Shown: positions 44,050-55,934, counted from the stretch's first letter. The stretch: 64,000 nucleotides of DNA from Meghimatium bilineatum (GCA_034231615.1 CM067306.1:38645530-38709529); one strand, 5' to 3'. Numbers and translations are program-made. The notes: generated by a model not told the origin, from the sequence alone.

Positions 44050-44570
44050 TCAGAAAATGAAAAATATATTGTGTAATATGACCTTGTCATTAGAGGTGAT
44101 GAAGAGAGTTCTGCCGAGTTCTATAACTACTATACTTACATATGGATGCGAGTCTTGGACAATAAACAAACAAGAAAGTGAGAAATTAGAGGCAATAGAG
44201 GCAATAGAGGTGTGGTTCTATATAAGAATGTTGAGAATACCATGAACTGCCAGGAAAATAAATGTGGAGGTGTTGAAAGAGTCACATGCGAAACGGAGCT
44301 TAATAAATAATATAAGAGAAAGATAATCTTCATTTTTTGGCCTCTTCATGAGACAGGGAGGTTTGGAGAACATAGTCACACCAGGCAAGATTGAAGGCAA
44401 CAGAGACATAGGGCGACAACATGAGAAAATGTTAGACATTTTGACAACTTGGTACGCATGGAAACAACAACTATCTTCATACATATTGCTGGAGATATAG
44501 AGCTGTGGAGTGCCATGCTCGTCTACGCCAGCCGACATGGCACCTGGTGATGATGATGATGAATCTTATC
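44050..44570 (+). mobile_element. RTE-like LINE 3' end
   Basis: The frame reads LSLEVMKRVLPSSITTILTY, GCESWTINKQESEKLEAIEA and WFYIRMLRIP. After a stop come VEVLKESHAKRSLINNIRER and GLFMRQGGLENIVTPGKIEG, then the terminal (GAT)n tail at 44546-44562. A short internal duplication repeats EAIEAIE. Confidence 0.88.
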
Positions 44571-44626
44571 TACAATCGATAATAAGTGAGACTGCTGTAA
44601 AACTGCATAACAGTAACACTTATGTT

Positions 44627-44800
44627 AAACACGTAAAATAAACAAATAACAGTATACAAGAGCATTTCAACGTTTCAACCTTAAGGTTTTTTCAGGTCTT
44701 GTCATTTGATTTGCACTGTATTTTCTTGAAAAAAGACCTTAAGGTTGAAATGTTGAATCTGTCTTATATAATATTATTGTTTTAACGTACCAATACCATA
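44627..44800 (-). mobile_element. Foldback element, copy 1
   Basis: Inverted arms tttcaaccttaaggtttttt and agaccttaaggttgaaat surround a spacer with cactgtattttcttg. In reverse complement the whole 165 bp, including flanks such as acgttaaaacaat, matches 50705-50865. Confidence 0.85.
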
Positions 44801-45004
44801 TAATCTGGTAGTCTGTACGTTCATTATAAAGCTGATCGACCTTGTCCTTTACGTAGTACAACTATTATCTAGTGCTTTTTGTTTGCTATTCTGACAACAT
44901 CTGGTCTCATTGTACATTGTATTAGGTCTCACTATGGTTACAAATCTTCCACTTAGACATCATGAGAAAATTATACACAAATACTTGTTTGAAACATGTA
45001 CTCT

Positions 45005-45810
45005 TCAGTCTACATTTATACATAAGTAGAATAGACATTGTTTATACATGAATAGAATAGACTGTGTTTATACATGAGTAGAATAGACAGTGTTTATACA
45101 TGAGTAGAATAGACAGTGTTTATACATGAGTAGAACAGACAGTGTTTATACATGAGTAGAATAGACATTGTTTATACATGAGTAGAATAGACAGTGTTTA
45201 TACATGAGTAGAACAGACAGTGTTTATACATGAGTAGAATAGACAGTGTTTATACATGAGTAGAATAGACAATGTTTATACATGAGTAGAATAGACAGTG
45301 TTTATACATGAGTAGAACAGACAGTGTTTATACATGAGTAGAATAGACAGTGTTTATACATGAGTAGAATAGACAGTGTTTATACATGAGTAGAATAGAC
45401 AGTGTTTATACATGAGTAGAATAGACAGTGTTTATACATGAGTAGAACAGACAGTGTTTATACATGAGTAGAATAAACATTGTTTATACATGAGGAGAAT
45501 AGACAGTGTTTATACATGAGTAGAATAGACAGTGTTTATACATGAGTAGAATAGACATTGTTTATACATGAGTAGAATAGACATTGTTTATACATGAGTA
45601 GAATAGACAGTGTTTATACATGAGTAGAATAGACATTGTTTATACATGAGTAGAATAGACATTGTTTATACATGAGTAGAATAGACAGTGTTTATACATG
45701 AGTAGAATAGACAGTGTTTATACATGAGTAGAATAAACATTGTTTATACATGAGGAGAATAGACAGTGTTTATACATGAGTAGAATAGACAGTGTTTATA
45801 CATTAGTGAA
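45005..45810. repeat. Minisatellite, 26-bp unit, about 30 copies
   Basis: Unit tttatacatgagtagaatag plus acagtg. The variants gaacag, acattg and gaataaac recur at intervals, suggesting block amplification: the gaataaacattg plus gaggagaat block occurs at about 45470 and 45730, 260 bp (ten units) apart. Confidence 0.97.
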
Positions 45811-46084
45811 AAGATCACGCCACGCATGTTTAGTCACATTTAAAGAAGAAAATATGTCAACGTAGACATTTAAAAAAAATGATAACAGCGTAAAATGGCT
45901 CAAAAATACACCTTTAAAATGTACAAAATAAAATTTCATGGCCAGTAAAGTTTTAAAAGTGCCAAATCTTGGAAATCTCACCATAACATTGTAAATATGG
46001 CAACACTGCAACATATACAACGGTTACAACATACTTGAATATTAATGAACGTGGCATTTACTGCTAACGAGCTTAGCAGCTCTA

Positions 46085-46334
46085 GATAATCATCATCACC
46101 AAGTGCAGTTTCAGCTGGCGAATGAGATCATGTATCTCAACAACTCTCCATCGCTTGTATGTTGTATCATAACGAAAAAAAAAATTCTGGCATTGCCACG
46201 ATGTTAGAGATCGAATATTTTTTTCTTCTATATTTTCTTCAATGTTGCCACTGTAAATCTGCTCTACAAAATTCCTGTCTCGTATTGTGGCCAAAATAGA
46301 AAGAGTACTTCTTTCTGATAGTAGTAATAATCCA
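46085..46334 (-). mobile_element. RTE-like LINE 3' remnant
   Basis: The plus strand begins aatcatcatcaccaagtgca, the reversed (GAT)n tail and conserved 3' end also seen at 36262 and 37480. The minus-strand frame reads SILATIRDRNFVEQIYSGNI, weakly like the LINE C-terminus. Confidence 0.65.
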
Positions 46335-46446
46335 CATGCCATGCTGCATTCGGATGTGTCAAGCCAAAAAGCACAGATGTTGATACTACTTTCTACCAGC
46401 TACCCCTTGCAAATTGCAGGAGTTTGAGAACGAACGTAGATGAAGA
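46335..46446 (+). mobile_element. SINE A 3' half
   Basis: ccatgctgcattcggatgtg, gtcaagccaaaaagcacaga, caggagtttgagaacgaacg and tagatgaagaagaag follow SINE A order. The head is absent. Confidence 0.8.
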
Positions 46447-46481
46447 AGAAGTTACACCCGTTTCAAATTCGACACTTTCAG

Positions 46482-47345
46482 TACCTCCATGTTGTCATCA
46501 CCTCCATGTTGTCATCACCTCCATGTTGTCATCATCTCCATGTTGTCATCATCTCCATGTTGTCATCACCTCCATGTTGTCATCACCTCCATGTTGTCAT
46601 CACCTCCATGTTGTCATCATCTCCATGTTGTCATCACCTCCATGTTGTCATCATCTCCATGTTGTCATCACCTCCATGTTGTCATCACCTCCATACTGTC
46701 ATCACCTCCATGTTGTCTTCACCTCCATACTGTCATCACCTCCATGTTGTCTTCACCTCCATGTTGTCATCACCTCCATGTATCATCACCTCCATATTGT
46801 CATCACCTCCATGTTGTCATCACCTCCATGTTGTCTTCACCTCCATGTTGTCATCACCTCCATGTTGTCTTCACCTCCATGTTGTCTTCACCTCCATGTT
46901 GTCATCACCTCCATGTATCATCACCTCCATGTTGTCATCACCTCCATGTTGTCATCACCTCCATGTTGTCTTCACCTCCATGTTGTCTTCACCTCCATGT
47001 TGTCTTCACCTCCATGTTGTCATCACCTCCATGTATCATCACCTCCATGTTGTCATCACCTCCATGTTGTCATCACCTCCATGTTGTCTTCACCTCCATG
47101 TTGTCTTCACCTCCATGTTGTCATCACCTCCATGTTGTCATCACCTCCATGTTGTCATCACCTCCATGTTGTCATCGCCTCCATATTGTCATCACCTCCA
47201 TATTGTTATCACCTCCATGTTGTCTTCACCTCTATGTTGTTATCACCTCCATGTTGTCATCATCTCCATGTTGTCTTCACCTACATATTAGTATCACCTC
47301 CATAGTGTCATTACCTCCATATTGTCATTACTTCTATATTATCAA
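46482..47345. repeat. Minisatellite, 17-bp unit, about 50 copies
   Basis: Unit cacctccatgttgtcat, with ttcacc and atcatc variants and a 13-bp short form at catgtatcatcacc. Since 17 is not a multiple of 3, all three forward frames are open for nearly 300 codons. A short array of the same unit lies inverted at 51985-52113. Confidence 0.97.
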
Positions 47346-47551
47346 CACATTGAAAAATATTATAAAATAATGTAAAATAGAAACCACATTTCTTTAAAAC
47401 AAAACAAAAATTCATTTCGATTTAAATGATTTTATCCGGCAACAAAAACAGGACAAAGGACAGAACAAAAAATGTAATTTGTTGAGGAAGTGACATTTAG
47501 AAATCGATCACTTTACGTATTAACACATAGAATTTCTGGTTCCCATTAGCG
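47346..47551. repeat. Array flank, inverted duplicate of 51843-51984
   Basis: ccacatttctttaaaacaaa, ttatccggcaacaaaaacag, aatttgttgaggaagtgaca and cgatcactttac occur in reverse complement at 51843-51984 in the same order, next to the same 17-bp unit. Confidence 0.9.
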
Positions 47552-47559
47552 GATTAGAG

Positions 47560-47836
47560 AACTGGTTCTTAAATTAACCCATATAGCCCACGGGATCACG
47601 GACAATTAGTAGGAAAACTGATGAACGTTTTAACATTGGGTACTATGAAACCATTCATAGACAGTAGAAAGGTGACCCCATGAACAGAAACAAATTATAG
47701 TGGTAAGGTTTAAAAGACCTGTTGCAAATGTAAAAAACGCCAATGAGTGCTGTTGTGTTTAGCTACACACTAGGGGACCACAGAGGAAATTTTTCTCAGA
47801 AGGGGACCACCAGTAAGAAAAGGTTGAGAATGACTG
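47560..47836. mobile_element. hAT-type MITE 2 (Charlie-like ends)
   Basis: A perfect 8-bp duplication GATTAGAG (47552-47559 and 47837-47844) brackets 277 bp. The left end is ctggttcttaaattaacc and the right end aaggttgagaatgactg, imperfect inverted ends in the style of Charlie-like hAT. Two gggaccac words lie inside. Non-coding. Confidence 0.8.
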
Positions 47837-47954
47837 GATTAGAGAAAAACTGTGCCGCGAGTCACACTATTATACTGTGACATAATTTAATACGTTCTAT
47901 GAACCTTCCTCGTCATCTACTACGGTGATCAGTTAATTTGTTACTTTAGATCAC

Positions 47955-50450
47955 GAGGCTTGTCACACCAGTGAAGCTTGTCACACCACGAAGCTTGTCA
48001 CACCAGTGAAGCTTGTCACACCACGAAGCTTGTCACACCACGAAGCTTGTCACACCACGAAGCTTGTCACCAGTGAAGCTTGTCACACCAGTGAAGCTTG
48101 TTACACCACGAAGCTTGTCACACCAGTCAAGCTTGTCACACCACGAAGCTTGTCACACCAGTGAAGCTTGTTACACCACGAAGCTTGTCACACCACGAAG
48201 CTTGTCACACCACGAAGCTTGTCACACCACGAAGCTTGTCTCACCACGAAGCTTGTCACACCACGAAGCTTCTCACACCTCGAAGCTTGTCACACCTCGA
48301 AGCTTGTCACACCTCGAATCTTGTCACATCACGAAGCTTGTCACACTACGAAACTTGTCACACCACGAAGCTTGTCACACAACGAAGCTTGTCACACCAC
48401 GAAGCTTGTCACACCAGTGAAACTTGTCACGCCACTAAGCTTGTCACACCACGAAGCTTGTCACCAGTGAAGCTTGTCACACCAGTGAAGCTTGTTACAC
48501 CACGAAGCTTGTCACACCAGTCAAGCTTGTCACACCACGAAGCTTGTCACACCAGTCAAGCTTGTCACACCAGTGAAGCTTGTCACACCACGAAGCTTGT
48601 CACACCACGAAGCTTGTCACACCACGAAGCTTGTCACACCAGTGAAGCTTGTCACACCACGAAGCTTGTCTCACCACGAAGCTTGTCACACCACGAAGCT
48701 TCTCACACCTCGAAGCTTGTCACACCTCGAAGCTTGTCACACCTCGAATCTTGTCACATCACGAAGATTGTCACACCACGAAACTTGTCACACCACGAAG
48801 CTTGTCACACAACGAAGCTAGTCACACCACGAATCTTGTCACACCAGTGAAACTTGTCACGCCACTAAGCTTGTCACACCACGAAGCTTGTCACACCACG
48901 AAGCTTGTCACACCACGAAGCTTGTCACACTAGTGAAACTTGTCACACCACTAAGCTTGTCACACCTCGAAGCTTGTCACACCACGAAACTTGTCACACC
49001 ACGAAGCTTGTCACACCAGTGAAGCTTGTCACACCACGAAGCTTGTCACACCAGTGAAGCTTGTCACACCACGAAGCTTGTCACACCACGAAGCTTGTCA
49101 CACCAGTGAAGCTTGTTTCACCACGAAGCTTGTCACACCACGAAGCTTGTCACACCACGAAGCTTGTCACACCACGAAGCTTGTAACACCAGTGAAGCTT
49201 GTTACACCACGAAACTTGTCACACCACGAAGCTTGTCACACCACGAAGCTTGTAACACCAGTGAAGCTTGTTACACCACGACGCTTGTCCCACCACGAAG
49301 CTTGTCACACCACGAAGCTTGTAACACCAGTGAAGCTTGTCACACCAGTGAAGCTTGTTTCACCACGAAGCTTGTCACACCACGAAGCTTGTCACACCAC
49401 GAAGCTTGTCACACCACGAAGCTTGTCACACCACGAAGCTTGTAACACCAGTGAAGCTTGTTACACCACGAAACTTGTCACACCACGAAGCTTGTCACAC
49501 CACGAAGCTTGCAACACCACGAAGCTTGTTACACCACGAAGCTTGTCGCACCACGAAGCTTGTCACACCACGAAGCTTGTAACACCAGTGAAGCTTGTCA
49601 CACCACGAAGCTTGTCACACCAGTGAAACTTGTCACGCCACTAAGCTTGTCACACCACGAAGCTTGTCACACCACGAATCTTGTCACACCACGAAGCTTG
49701 TCACACTAGTGAAACTTGTCACACCACTAAGCTTGTCACACCTCGAAGCTTGTCACACCACGAAACTTGTCACACCACGAAACTTGTCACACCAGTGAAG
49801 CTTGTCACACCACGAAGCTTGTCACACCAGTGAAGCTTGTCACACCACGAAGCTTGTCACACCACGAAGCTTGTCACACCAGTGAAGCTTGTTTCACCAC
49901 GAAGCTTGTCACACCACGAAGCTTGTCACACCACGAAGCTTGTCACACCACGAAGCTTGTCACACCACGAAGCTTGTAACACCAGTGAAGCTTGTTACAC
50001 CACGAAACTTGTCACACCACGAAGCTTTTCGCACCACGAAGCTTGTCACACCACGAAGCTTGTAACACCAGTGAAGCTTGTTACACCACGAAGCTTGTCA
50101 CACCACGAAGCTTGTCACACCACGAAGCTTGTAACACCAGTGAAGCTTGTTACACCACGAAGCTTGTCACACCACGAAGCTTGTCACACCACGAAGCTTG
50201 TCACACCACGAAGCTTGTAACACCAGTGAAGCTTGTTACACCACGAAGCTTGTCACACCACGAAGCTTGTCACACCACGAAGCTTGTCACACCACGAAGT
50301 TTGTCACACCACGAAGCTTGTCACACCAGTGAAGCTTGTCACACCACGAAGCTTGTCACACCACGAAGCTTGTCACACCACGAAGCTTGTCACACCACGA
50401 AGCTTGTCACACCACGAAGCTTGTCACACCACGAAGCTTGTCACACCATG
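47955..50450. repeat. Minisatellite, 17/18-bp units, about 145 copies
   Basis: A 17-bp unit caccacgaagcttgtca alternates with an 18-bp form caccagtgaagcttgtca. Almost every unit has an aagctt (HindIII) site. A block with cacacctcgaagcttg, aatcttgtcacatc recurs 420 bp apart (about 48266 and 48686), showing higher-order duplication. Long open frames (up to 250 codons) are by-products. Confidence 0.98.
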
Positions 50451-50704
50451 TTTGATTGTTGTTTATGTAGTATGTAAATGTAGACTGAAAAGTACATGTT
50501 TCAAGCAAGTATTTGAACATACTTTTCTCCTGATGTCTCAGTACAAGATTTGTAACGATAGTGAGACTTAATACAACATACAATGAGACCAGAAGTTATC
50601 GGGACGGACAAAAAAAACAAAAAAACTGTGGATAATAGTTGTACTACGTAAAGCACAACATCGATCAGATTTCTAATGAACACAGACTATGAGACTATAT
50701 GTAT

Positions 50705-50865
50705 TGATACGTTAAAACAATGAAACTGTACAAGACAGTTTCAATATTTTAACCTTAAGGTCTTTTTCAAGAAAATACAGGGAAAGTCAAATGTTCAGAC
50801 CTGAAAAAGACCTTACGGTTGAAAGGTTGAAATTGTCGTGTATACTGATATTTCTTTTTTTTCCC
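50705..50865 (+). mobile_element. Foldback element, copy 2
   Basis: Arms attttaaccttaaggtctt and agaccttacggttgaaagg are inverted around agaaaatacagggaaagtca. The same architecture and flanks as 44627-44800, in opposite orientation. Confidence 0.85.
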
Positions 50866-51842
50866 TGTATGCTCTGATATCAGTATATACTTTTATATAT
50901 GTCTAGATATTTGTATGAATATGTGCTTATAATTATAGGTAGATTATCAAATAGAATGTAAACATATCTGTATAGTTCGTGATTGTATTTGGATGTGTAT
51001 ATATTTCGTTATCTATCCTATACTGGTAAATGCTATTCTTCTTTACACATTTCTATGTTCCCTGTATATTTGTAGCCCCCCCCCCCCGCTCCTGCATGCA
51101 CTATCTTTCTCTATCCTTTCCTCTTTTATCTCCTGTTCCATACAACCCCACCCCCCTCCGTACTTGGCAGTGCTATTTGGTGTCCCCTTTCTTTAATTTT
51201 GCATCTTTCATCTTTTAGTATTTCATAATTTATACATATTGAACGGATCAATATGCACTTCTTATTAATATTGTTTTACGCTGGATTTGTCACTGGGTGA
51301 TGACTTTCTGGTGAGAGAAATCATTCTCCCAGCCAATTTGGTTAAATTCGTTATGGTTTTGTTTTCTTAACTGTTTTTGTTGTCTTGATAAAGGTCCCTA
51401 TTGGACCGACACGTTGACAATTGTATTTGTTTTTTTTTTAATGTTATTGTTATTGTTATTGTCTTATTTTATTATTTTATATTGACAGTTTTCTAGTAAC
51501 CTATTTACCTTATTTACATTTACCACTATGTGTCTGGATACTGCGGCAATTCCTTTTTGTCGGACATCATCCGATATTTGGGTTATTTATATTATTTTTT
51601 CCCTCCCTTTTTTCACTGTTCAGAACGACTCATCAAGGCAGTTGGAGGTTCATATCAGATTCCCAGTCCATGCTGCGAAAGTTTCAAAAAATCGCGAACA
51701 TCGAGGTTCATCAAGATTGATGAAACCGAGGCTGAGATCTGAGGAATTTGATATTAAATGTCGGACCAGTGGTGCAGGACAACTGTGTGGCAGAATGAGG
51801 AGCGTGATAAACTAGCCAGCCACGGAAAACATAAATATGCAA
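50866..51842. other. Unassigned, pyrimidine-rich, with a hammerhead-like motif
   Basis: 51060-51230 is C/T-rich. At 51386-51421 cttgataaaggtcc, ctatt, ggaccgacacgttg forms a perfect 5-bp hairpin flanked by the motif described in the findings. 51640-51810 is open for about 60 codons with no recognisable domain. Confidence 0.4.
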
Positions 51843-52113
51843 ACACCAGAAATTCTGTGTTAAGTAAAGTGATCGATTTCTAAATGTCACTTCCTCAACA
51901 AATTACATTTTTTAGTCCTGTGTCCTGTTTTTGTTGCCGGATAAAGTCCTTTAGATAGGCATGCAATTTTTTTGTTTGAAAGAAATGTGGAGGAGATGAT
52001 AATATAGAGGTGATGACAATATGGAGGTGATGACAACATGGAGGTGATGATAACATGGAGGTGATGATAATATGGAGGTGATGACAATATGGAGGTGATG
52101 ACAATATGGAGGT
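51843..52113. repeat. Inverted duplicate of the 47 kb flank plus short 17-bp array
   Basis: 51843-51984 is the reverse complement of the sequence following the 46482-47345 array. 51985-52113 holds about eight units of the same 17-bp repeat in reverse (gatgacaatatggaggt). Confidence 0.9.
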
Positions 52114-52200
52114 GAGAGTAAGCCAACCGTACTACAAATTGGTTCTGATACTTACATGTTGGTGACCATGAGCAAAGCTAACCACGGTCAAGCATACCTG
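52114..52200. repeat. Dispersed repeat, diverged copy of 11005-11134
   Basis: gagagtaagccaaccgtact, attggttct, acttacatgttggtgaccat and gcaaagctaaccacggtca match 11040-11115 in order. Confidence 0.8.
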
Positions 52201-52394
52201 ATATTTATCGTGCTGTATTTATTGCTATCGCCCGTGGCCACACATGCCCACATTACGGGGACTAAACGACATGGTGGAAAATTGTCTGATTTCGCTACTG
52301 TGGATATATTATCCCAAGACTTTACACACAAAAAATAGATTCATAATTTATGTTGGACATGTTAAATATCATGTCATATATTTTGTTTCTTATT

Positions 52395-52625
52395 CTGTGT
52401 TGCTTCTCAAACTCCTGCAGATTGGTAGATTAGTCTGAAGAACGGAATGCGTTATGGCATTGTTTACAGCTAAGATGTGATATCTGCTCCTTTCGTTCTG
52501 ACACAACCAAATCCAGTATGTTTTCTGGGTCATTTTAACTCTCTATGGGATGGGACAGCTGTACTTCACCCCCAAAACCTCCTTAGTTGCTTCTCACTAC
52601 GTGCATTTCGTGTAACTATAACTCA
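52395..52625 (-). mobile_element. SINE A, diverged
   Basis: ttctcaaactcctgcagatt, gaacggaatgcgttatgg, ttacagctaagatgtgatat, atgggatgggacagc and acctccttagttgc follow reversed SINE A order. Confidence 0.85.
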
Positions 52626-53120
52626 GATACATTTCAGTGCTACTATTATTCACTCACTTTTGTACCTAACAAAGCAGGGCCGATGCTGTTTTATAAACTT
52701 AGTGTTGAATGAAAGTTTATTGTAACTTAGAATTAAGTTAGACTCATACTCACCTCATTTTCTCTGAAATGTTACACTTCCTATGTGTCAGCAGGTATTA
52801 TACAATCCGATATTTAATGTACAATCGTCTGGTAGATTCGGTCGTATAATCCCTCTATAACCTTGAAACCTTGAATAGTGTTAATATGCTTTTTGAAGGC
52901 AAGATTTTCATTTCACTTTATTGAAAATTAAAGTTATAGCTAGCAACGAAGTTTCTCAGTTTAAGTTTCTACCGTTTCTACTTTTTTCTGAATATTTAAT
53001 GGATGTTATGAAAATTATACAGTTGGTTAAATAAAGATTTTCAGTAGGGCAAATACACATTTCGGCGAAACTTGGACACGTTCAATTTGTATTTTCTAAG
53101 AAAAACCATTATTTAACTTT
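52626..53120. other. Unassigned AT-rich stretch
   Basis: No gene or repeat recognised. Confidence 0.5.
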
Positions 53121-53124
53121 TTAT

Positions 53125-53340
53125 AAATATATATACATAAATACATACATATATACATACATACATAGACCTACATATACACACACATACATACATACAC
53201 ACACATACATACATACATACATACATACATACATACATACATACATACATACATACATACATACATACATACATACATACATACATACATACATACATAC
53301 ATACATACATACATACATACATACATACATACATACATTT
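53125..53340. repeat. Tetranucleotide microsatellite (ACAT)n
   Basis: Pure (acat)n from about 53197 to 53337, with an interrupted, older left part that includes acac variants. Confidence 0.99.
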
Positions 53341-53451
53341 ACCACATTGTGCACCGTTTTACTGCAGACTCTCGTATAATCAAGTATTGTCTGAATATTT
53401 CAATCACATATTCTATTTATGTCTACACAATATTACTCAAGAAATATGACA

Positions 53452-53530
53452 TAAATATGTCAATCTACATCTACAGTATAAAATATGTCAATGTACATCT
53501 ACAGTATAAAATATGTCAATGTACATTTCA
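53452..53530. repeat. Short tandem repeat, about 28 bp x3
   Basis: aaatatgtcaatctacatct, then two units with tatgtcaatgtacat and acagtata between. Confidence 0.85.
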
Positions 53531-53589
53531 TGTCCTTGTTTGTTTATACATGTTCTAAAATTACTCGTTACCCTTCTGTATTTTCTATG

Positions 53590-53885
53590 ACAAGTTCCTC
53601 TTCTACTTTTGTTAATTCTTAAATTCCTGCAGATTCGCAGTACGTTATCCGGAAAACGGAATGCGTTGCACCTTGGCTTTCATCTTATCCGCGATATCAG
53701 CGTCTTTCGTTCTGACACATCCAATTTCAGCATGACTTCTGGTCACTATAGCCCACTAACGCATGGGAGATCGAACGCCACTGTAAAACCTCCTTAGTCA
53801 CTTCCTTCAACATGCTTGACATGTAACAGTATTGGTATTCGTTGTTCCTTCTTTCTGATCCCGAAAAACAGCGGGAAAAGGCCTA
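53590..53885 (-). mobile_element. SINE A, nearly complete
   Basis: attcttaaattcctgcagat, ccggaaaacggaatgcgttg, gatatcagcgtctttcgttc, tgacacatccaatttcagca, acctccttagtcacttcc and the head-side ttctttctgatcccg follow reversed SINE A order. Confidence 0.87.
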
Positions 53886-53984
53886 TGAGACAAGGGATAA
53901 ATCTTCCAGTGTAGGGTAACAACCCTAAACAGGAAGTAGGTGGCTGGGATAACACTGGGCAAATGTCAAGATATACAAAAATAG

Positions 53985-54045
53985 GTAGGTGTGTTACCAA
54001 AATAAATCATAAAACAACTTAACAACGAGATACAGGGACAATAAA
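53985..54045. repeat. Small dispersed repeat (partner of 37989-38101)
   Basis: gtgttaccaaaataaatcat and acaacttaacaacgagatac match the inner part of 37989-38101. Confidence 0.75.
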
Positions 54046-54249
54046 TTGCATATATTACACGTAGGAACAGCTCAACAAGTCACTCATTTAAGGAATAAAC
54101 ACCATTCATTACTGGCCATTCTTACGCGCATGTACCCACGCACTTACGTCAACTTGAGTCGGCTTCAAAGAAATCATTGTTCACCGGAAACTATGACGTC
54201 TTCAAAGAGATTTCTCATGACTGATATAGAGAACAAGCGACATATTATA

Positions 54250-54568
<319 letters not shown>

Positions 54569-54767
54569 TCGCTATACCCTTTGTTACCTTTTAGCGTTAG
54601 GGGTAGAAGAGCTTTCTGGAGAGCATTCACTATATAAGTTACAATATTAATAACAAGCGAAGCAGTCACTATACAAGTTATAAATTCAGTTTTACACAGG
54701 AAACATATTTACTATAAGTGATGCATACTTGTGTGGCACGAGTGTGGAGGCAGCGCTGTGGTGGTGG

Positions 54768-54870
54768 ACTGTCATCATCACCATAAGTGCCATCTCCGGC
54801 ATAGAAGATTAGCGCAACGGTGTTAAACATTCCCTTTCTTTTGTATCCTGTGCGCGTCATCGTGTGTCTC
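54768..54870 (-). mobile_element. RTE-like LINE 3' end fragment
   Basis: catcatcaccataagtgcca, tctccggcatagaag and gcgcaacggtgtt resemble the reversed 3' end at 37480-37530. Confidence 0.65.
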
Positions 54871-54871
54871 C

Positions 54872-55037
54872 TTTTTCTTCAACGTTCATTCTCAAACTCT
54901 CGTTGGATTTCTCCTGTATCAGGACAATGGTTCTACTAAATTTCCAGCAGGATATAGTCCAGAAAATATAAATACGTTGTATTGTCGTTTTATTTACTTC
55001 ATTGACCCGAAACATTTGTCTTCGGTGGAGACATCTT
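54872..55037 (-). mobile_element. SINE B, full length, diverged
   Basis: cttcaacgttcattctcaaa, ggatttctcctgtatcagga, caatggttctactaaatttc, cagcaggatatagtcc and acatttgtcttcggtgg follow reversed SINE B order. Confidence 0.88.
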
Positions 55038-55277
55038 TTATAGAAAGTGAAATTATTCCGATATCTCCAGTGATTATCGCTCATGGGGGTGAATCATTTC
55101 AGCCTGTATTTCAATATATTTGAGCACAGACGCTATTCCATCAGTTCTTGTAATCTCGTCATTCCTGACATGATCTCTTCTTTTTCTGTTTGCTGTTTTT
55201 CTTAGACAACTCAATTCACACGTAGTAATCTTTCTCTCTTGTTCTTTAGTTATTATCTACTTCCGGCAATAATAACA

Positions 55278-55470
55278 ATGGTAAGAGGTAAAGGTAATAT
55301 CAGTTATGCACCAGCATCGTATCACACGGTTTCCCATAAGTGCCTGTCTATAAGTAGCTGACAAACATCGCTTGACTAGCAACGCCTATTGTACAGATAC
55401 AACCACTCCTCGACTTTACCAAAGCATGATCCATTGTACCCTTCTTCATAGTTGCTGAATGAACCATTTA
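55278..55470. repeat. Dispersed repeat, copy 1 (with 59977-60190)
   Basis: aggtaaaggtaatatcagtt, cacacggtttcccata, actcctcgacttt and gttgctgaatgaacca occur in the same order at 59977-60190, about 190 bp. Class unknown. Confidence 0.75.
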
Positions 55471-55934
55471 TAACACACAATCTATGTATGAAGATTTAAT
55501 ATATACTTTTCTTTTGATTGTAACTGGGATAGATTGGTGTTTTAACAATTGGATAATTTGGACGTATATAGTTTTATAGATTTTAAAATATATTTATATA
55601 GTTGATTCATGTCTCGAGCTCTTTATCCAATCTTTCGTCGTCTGGAATAAGCACATTATGACGATATTTATATTTATGTACTTATTCTAGTAGTTTATTT
55701 ATCCTTCAATTAGTTACATCGGGTCTTTAGACATTGCTTCTATATTTTCTTGCATTGCTTCATCATTCTGTGAATACTTACAGAACAGCTTACCTCACTA
55801 GCAAAACACAATTCAACACTCACTAGTTAAGCAGTAACTGTGTGAGTGGAGAAAAGCATTAACAAACATTGAAACGCTTGTGTACTGGGGAAGATACTCA
55901 GCTTTCTCCAAATTTATAGCGATCTAAAGTACTG
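55471..55934. other. Unassigned AT-rich stretch
   Basis: No gene or repeat recognised. Confidence 0.5.

Noticed and set aside
46424..47370. Long forward open frames (about 290 codons each, three frames) rich in CCHHLHV
   Set aside because: They are translations of a 17-bp repeat. All three frames are open at once, which a real gene would not show.
47955..50450. CRISPR-like array
   Set aside because: Units are directly adjacent with no unique spacers, and this is animal DNA.
48013..50477. Open frames of up to 250 codons with HEACHTTKLVTPRSLS-like repeats
   Set aside because: They are by-products of the 17/18-bp array. Frames interchange, there is no non-repeat domain, and no signal or termini suggest a gene.
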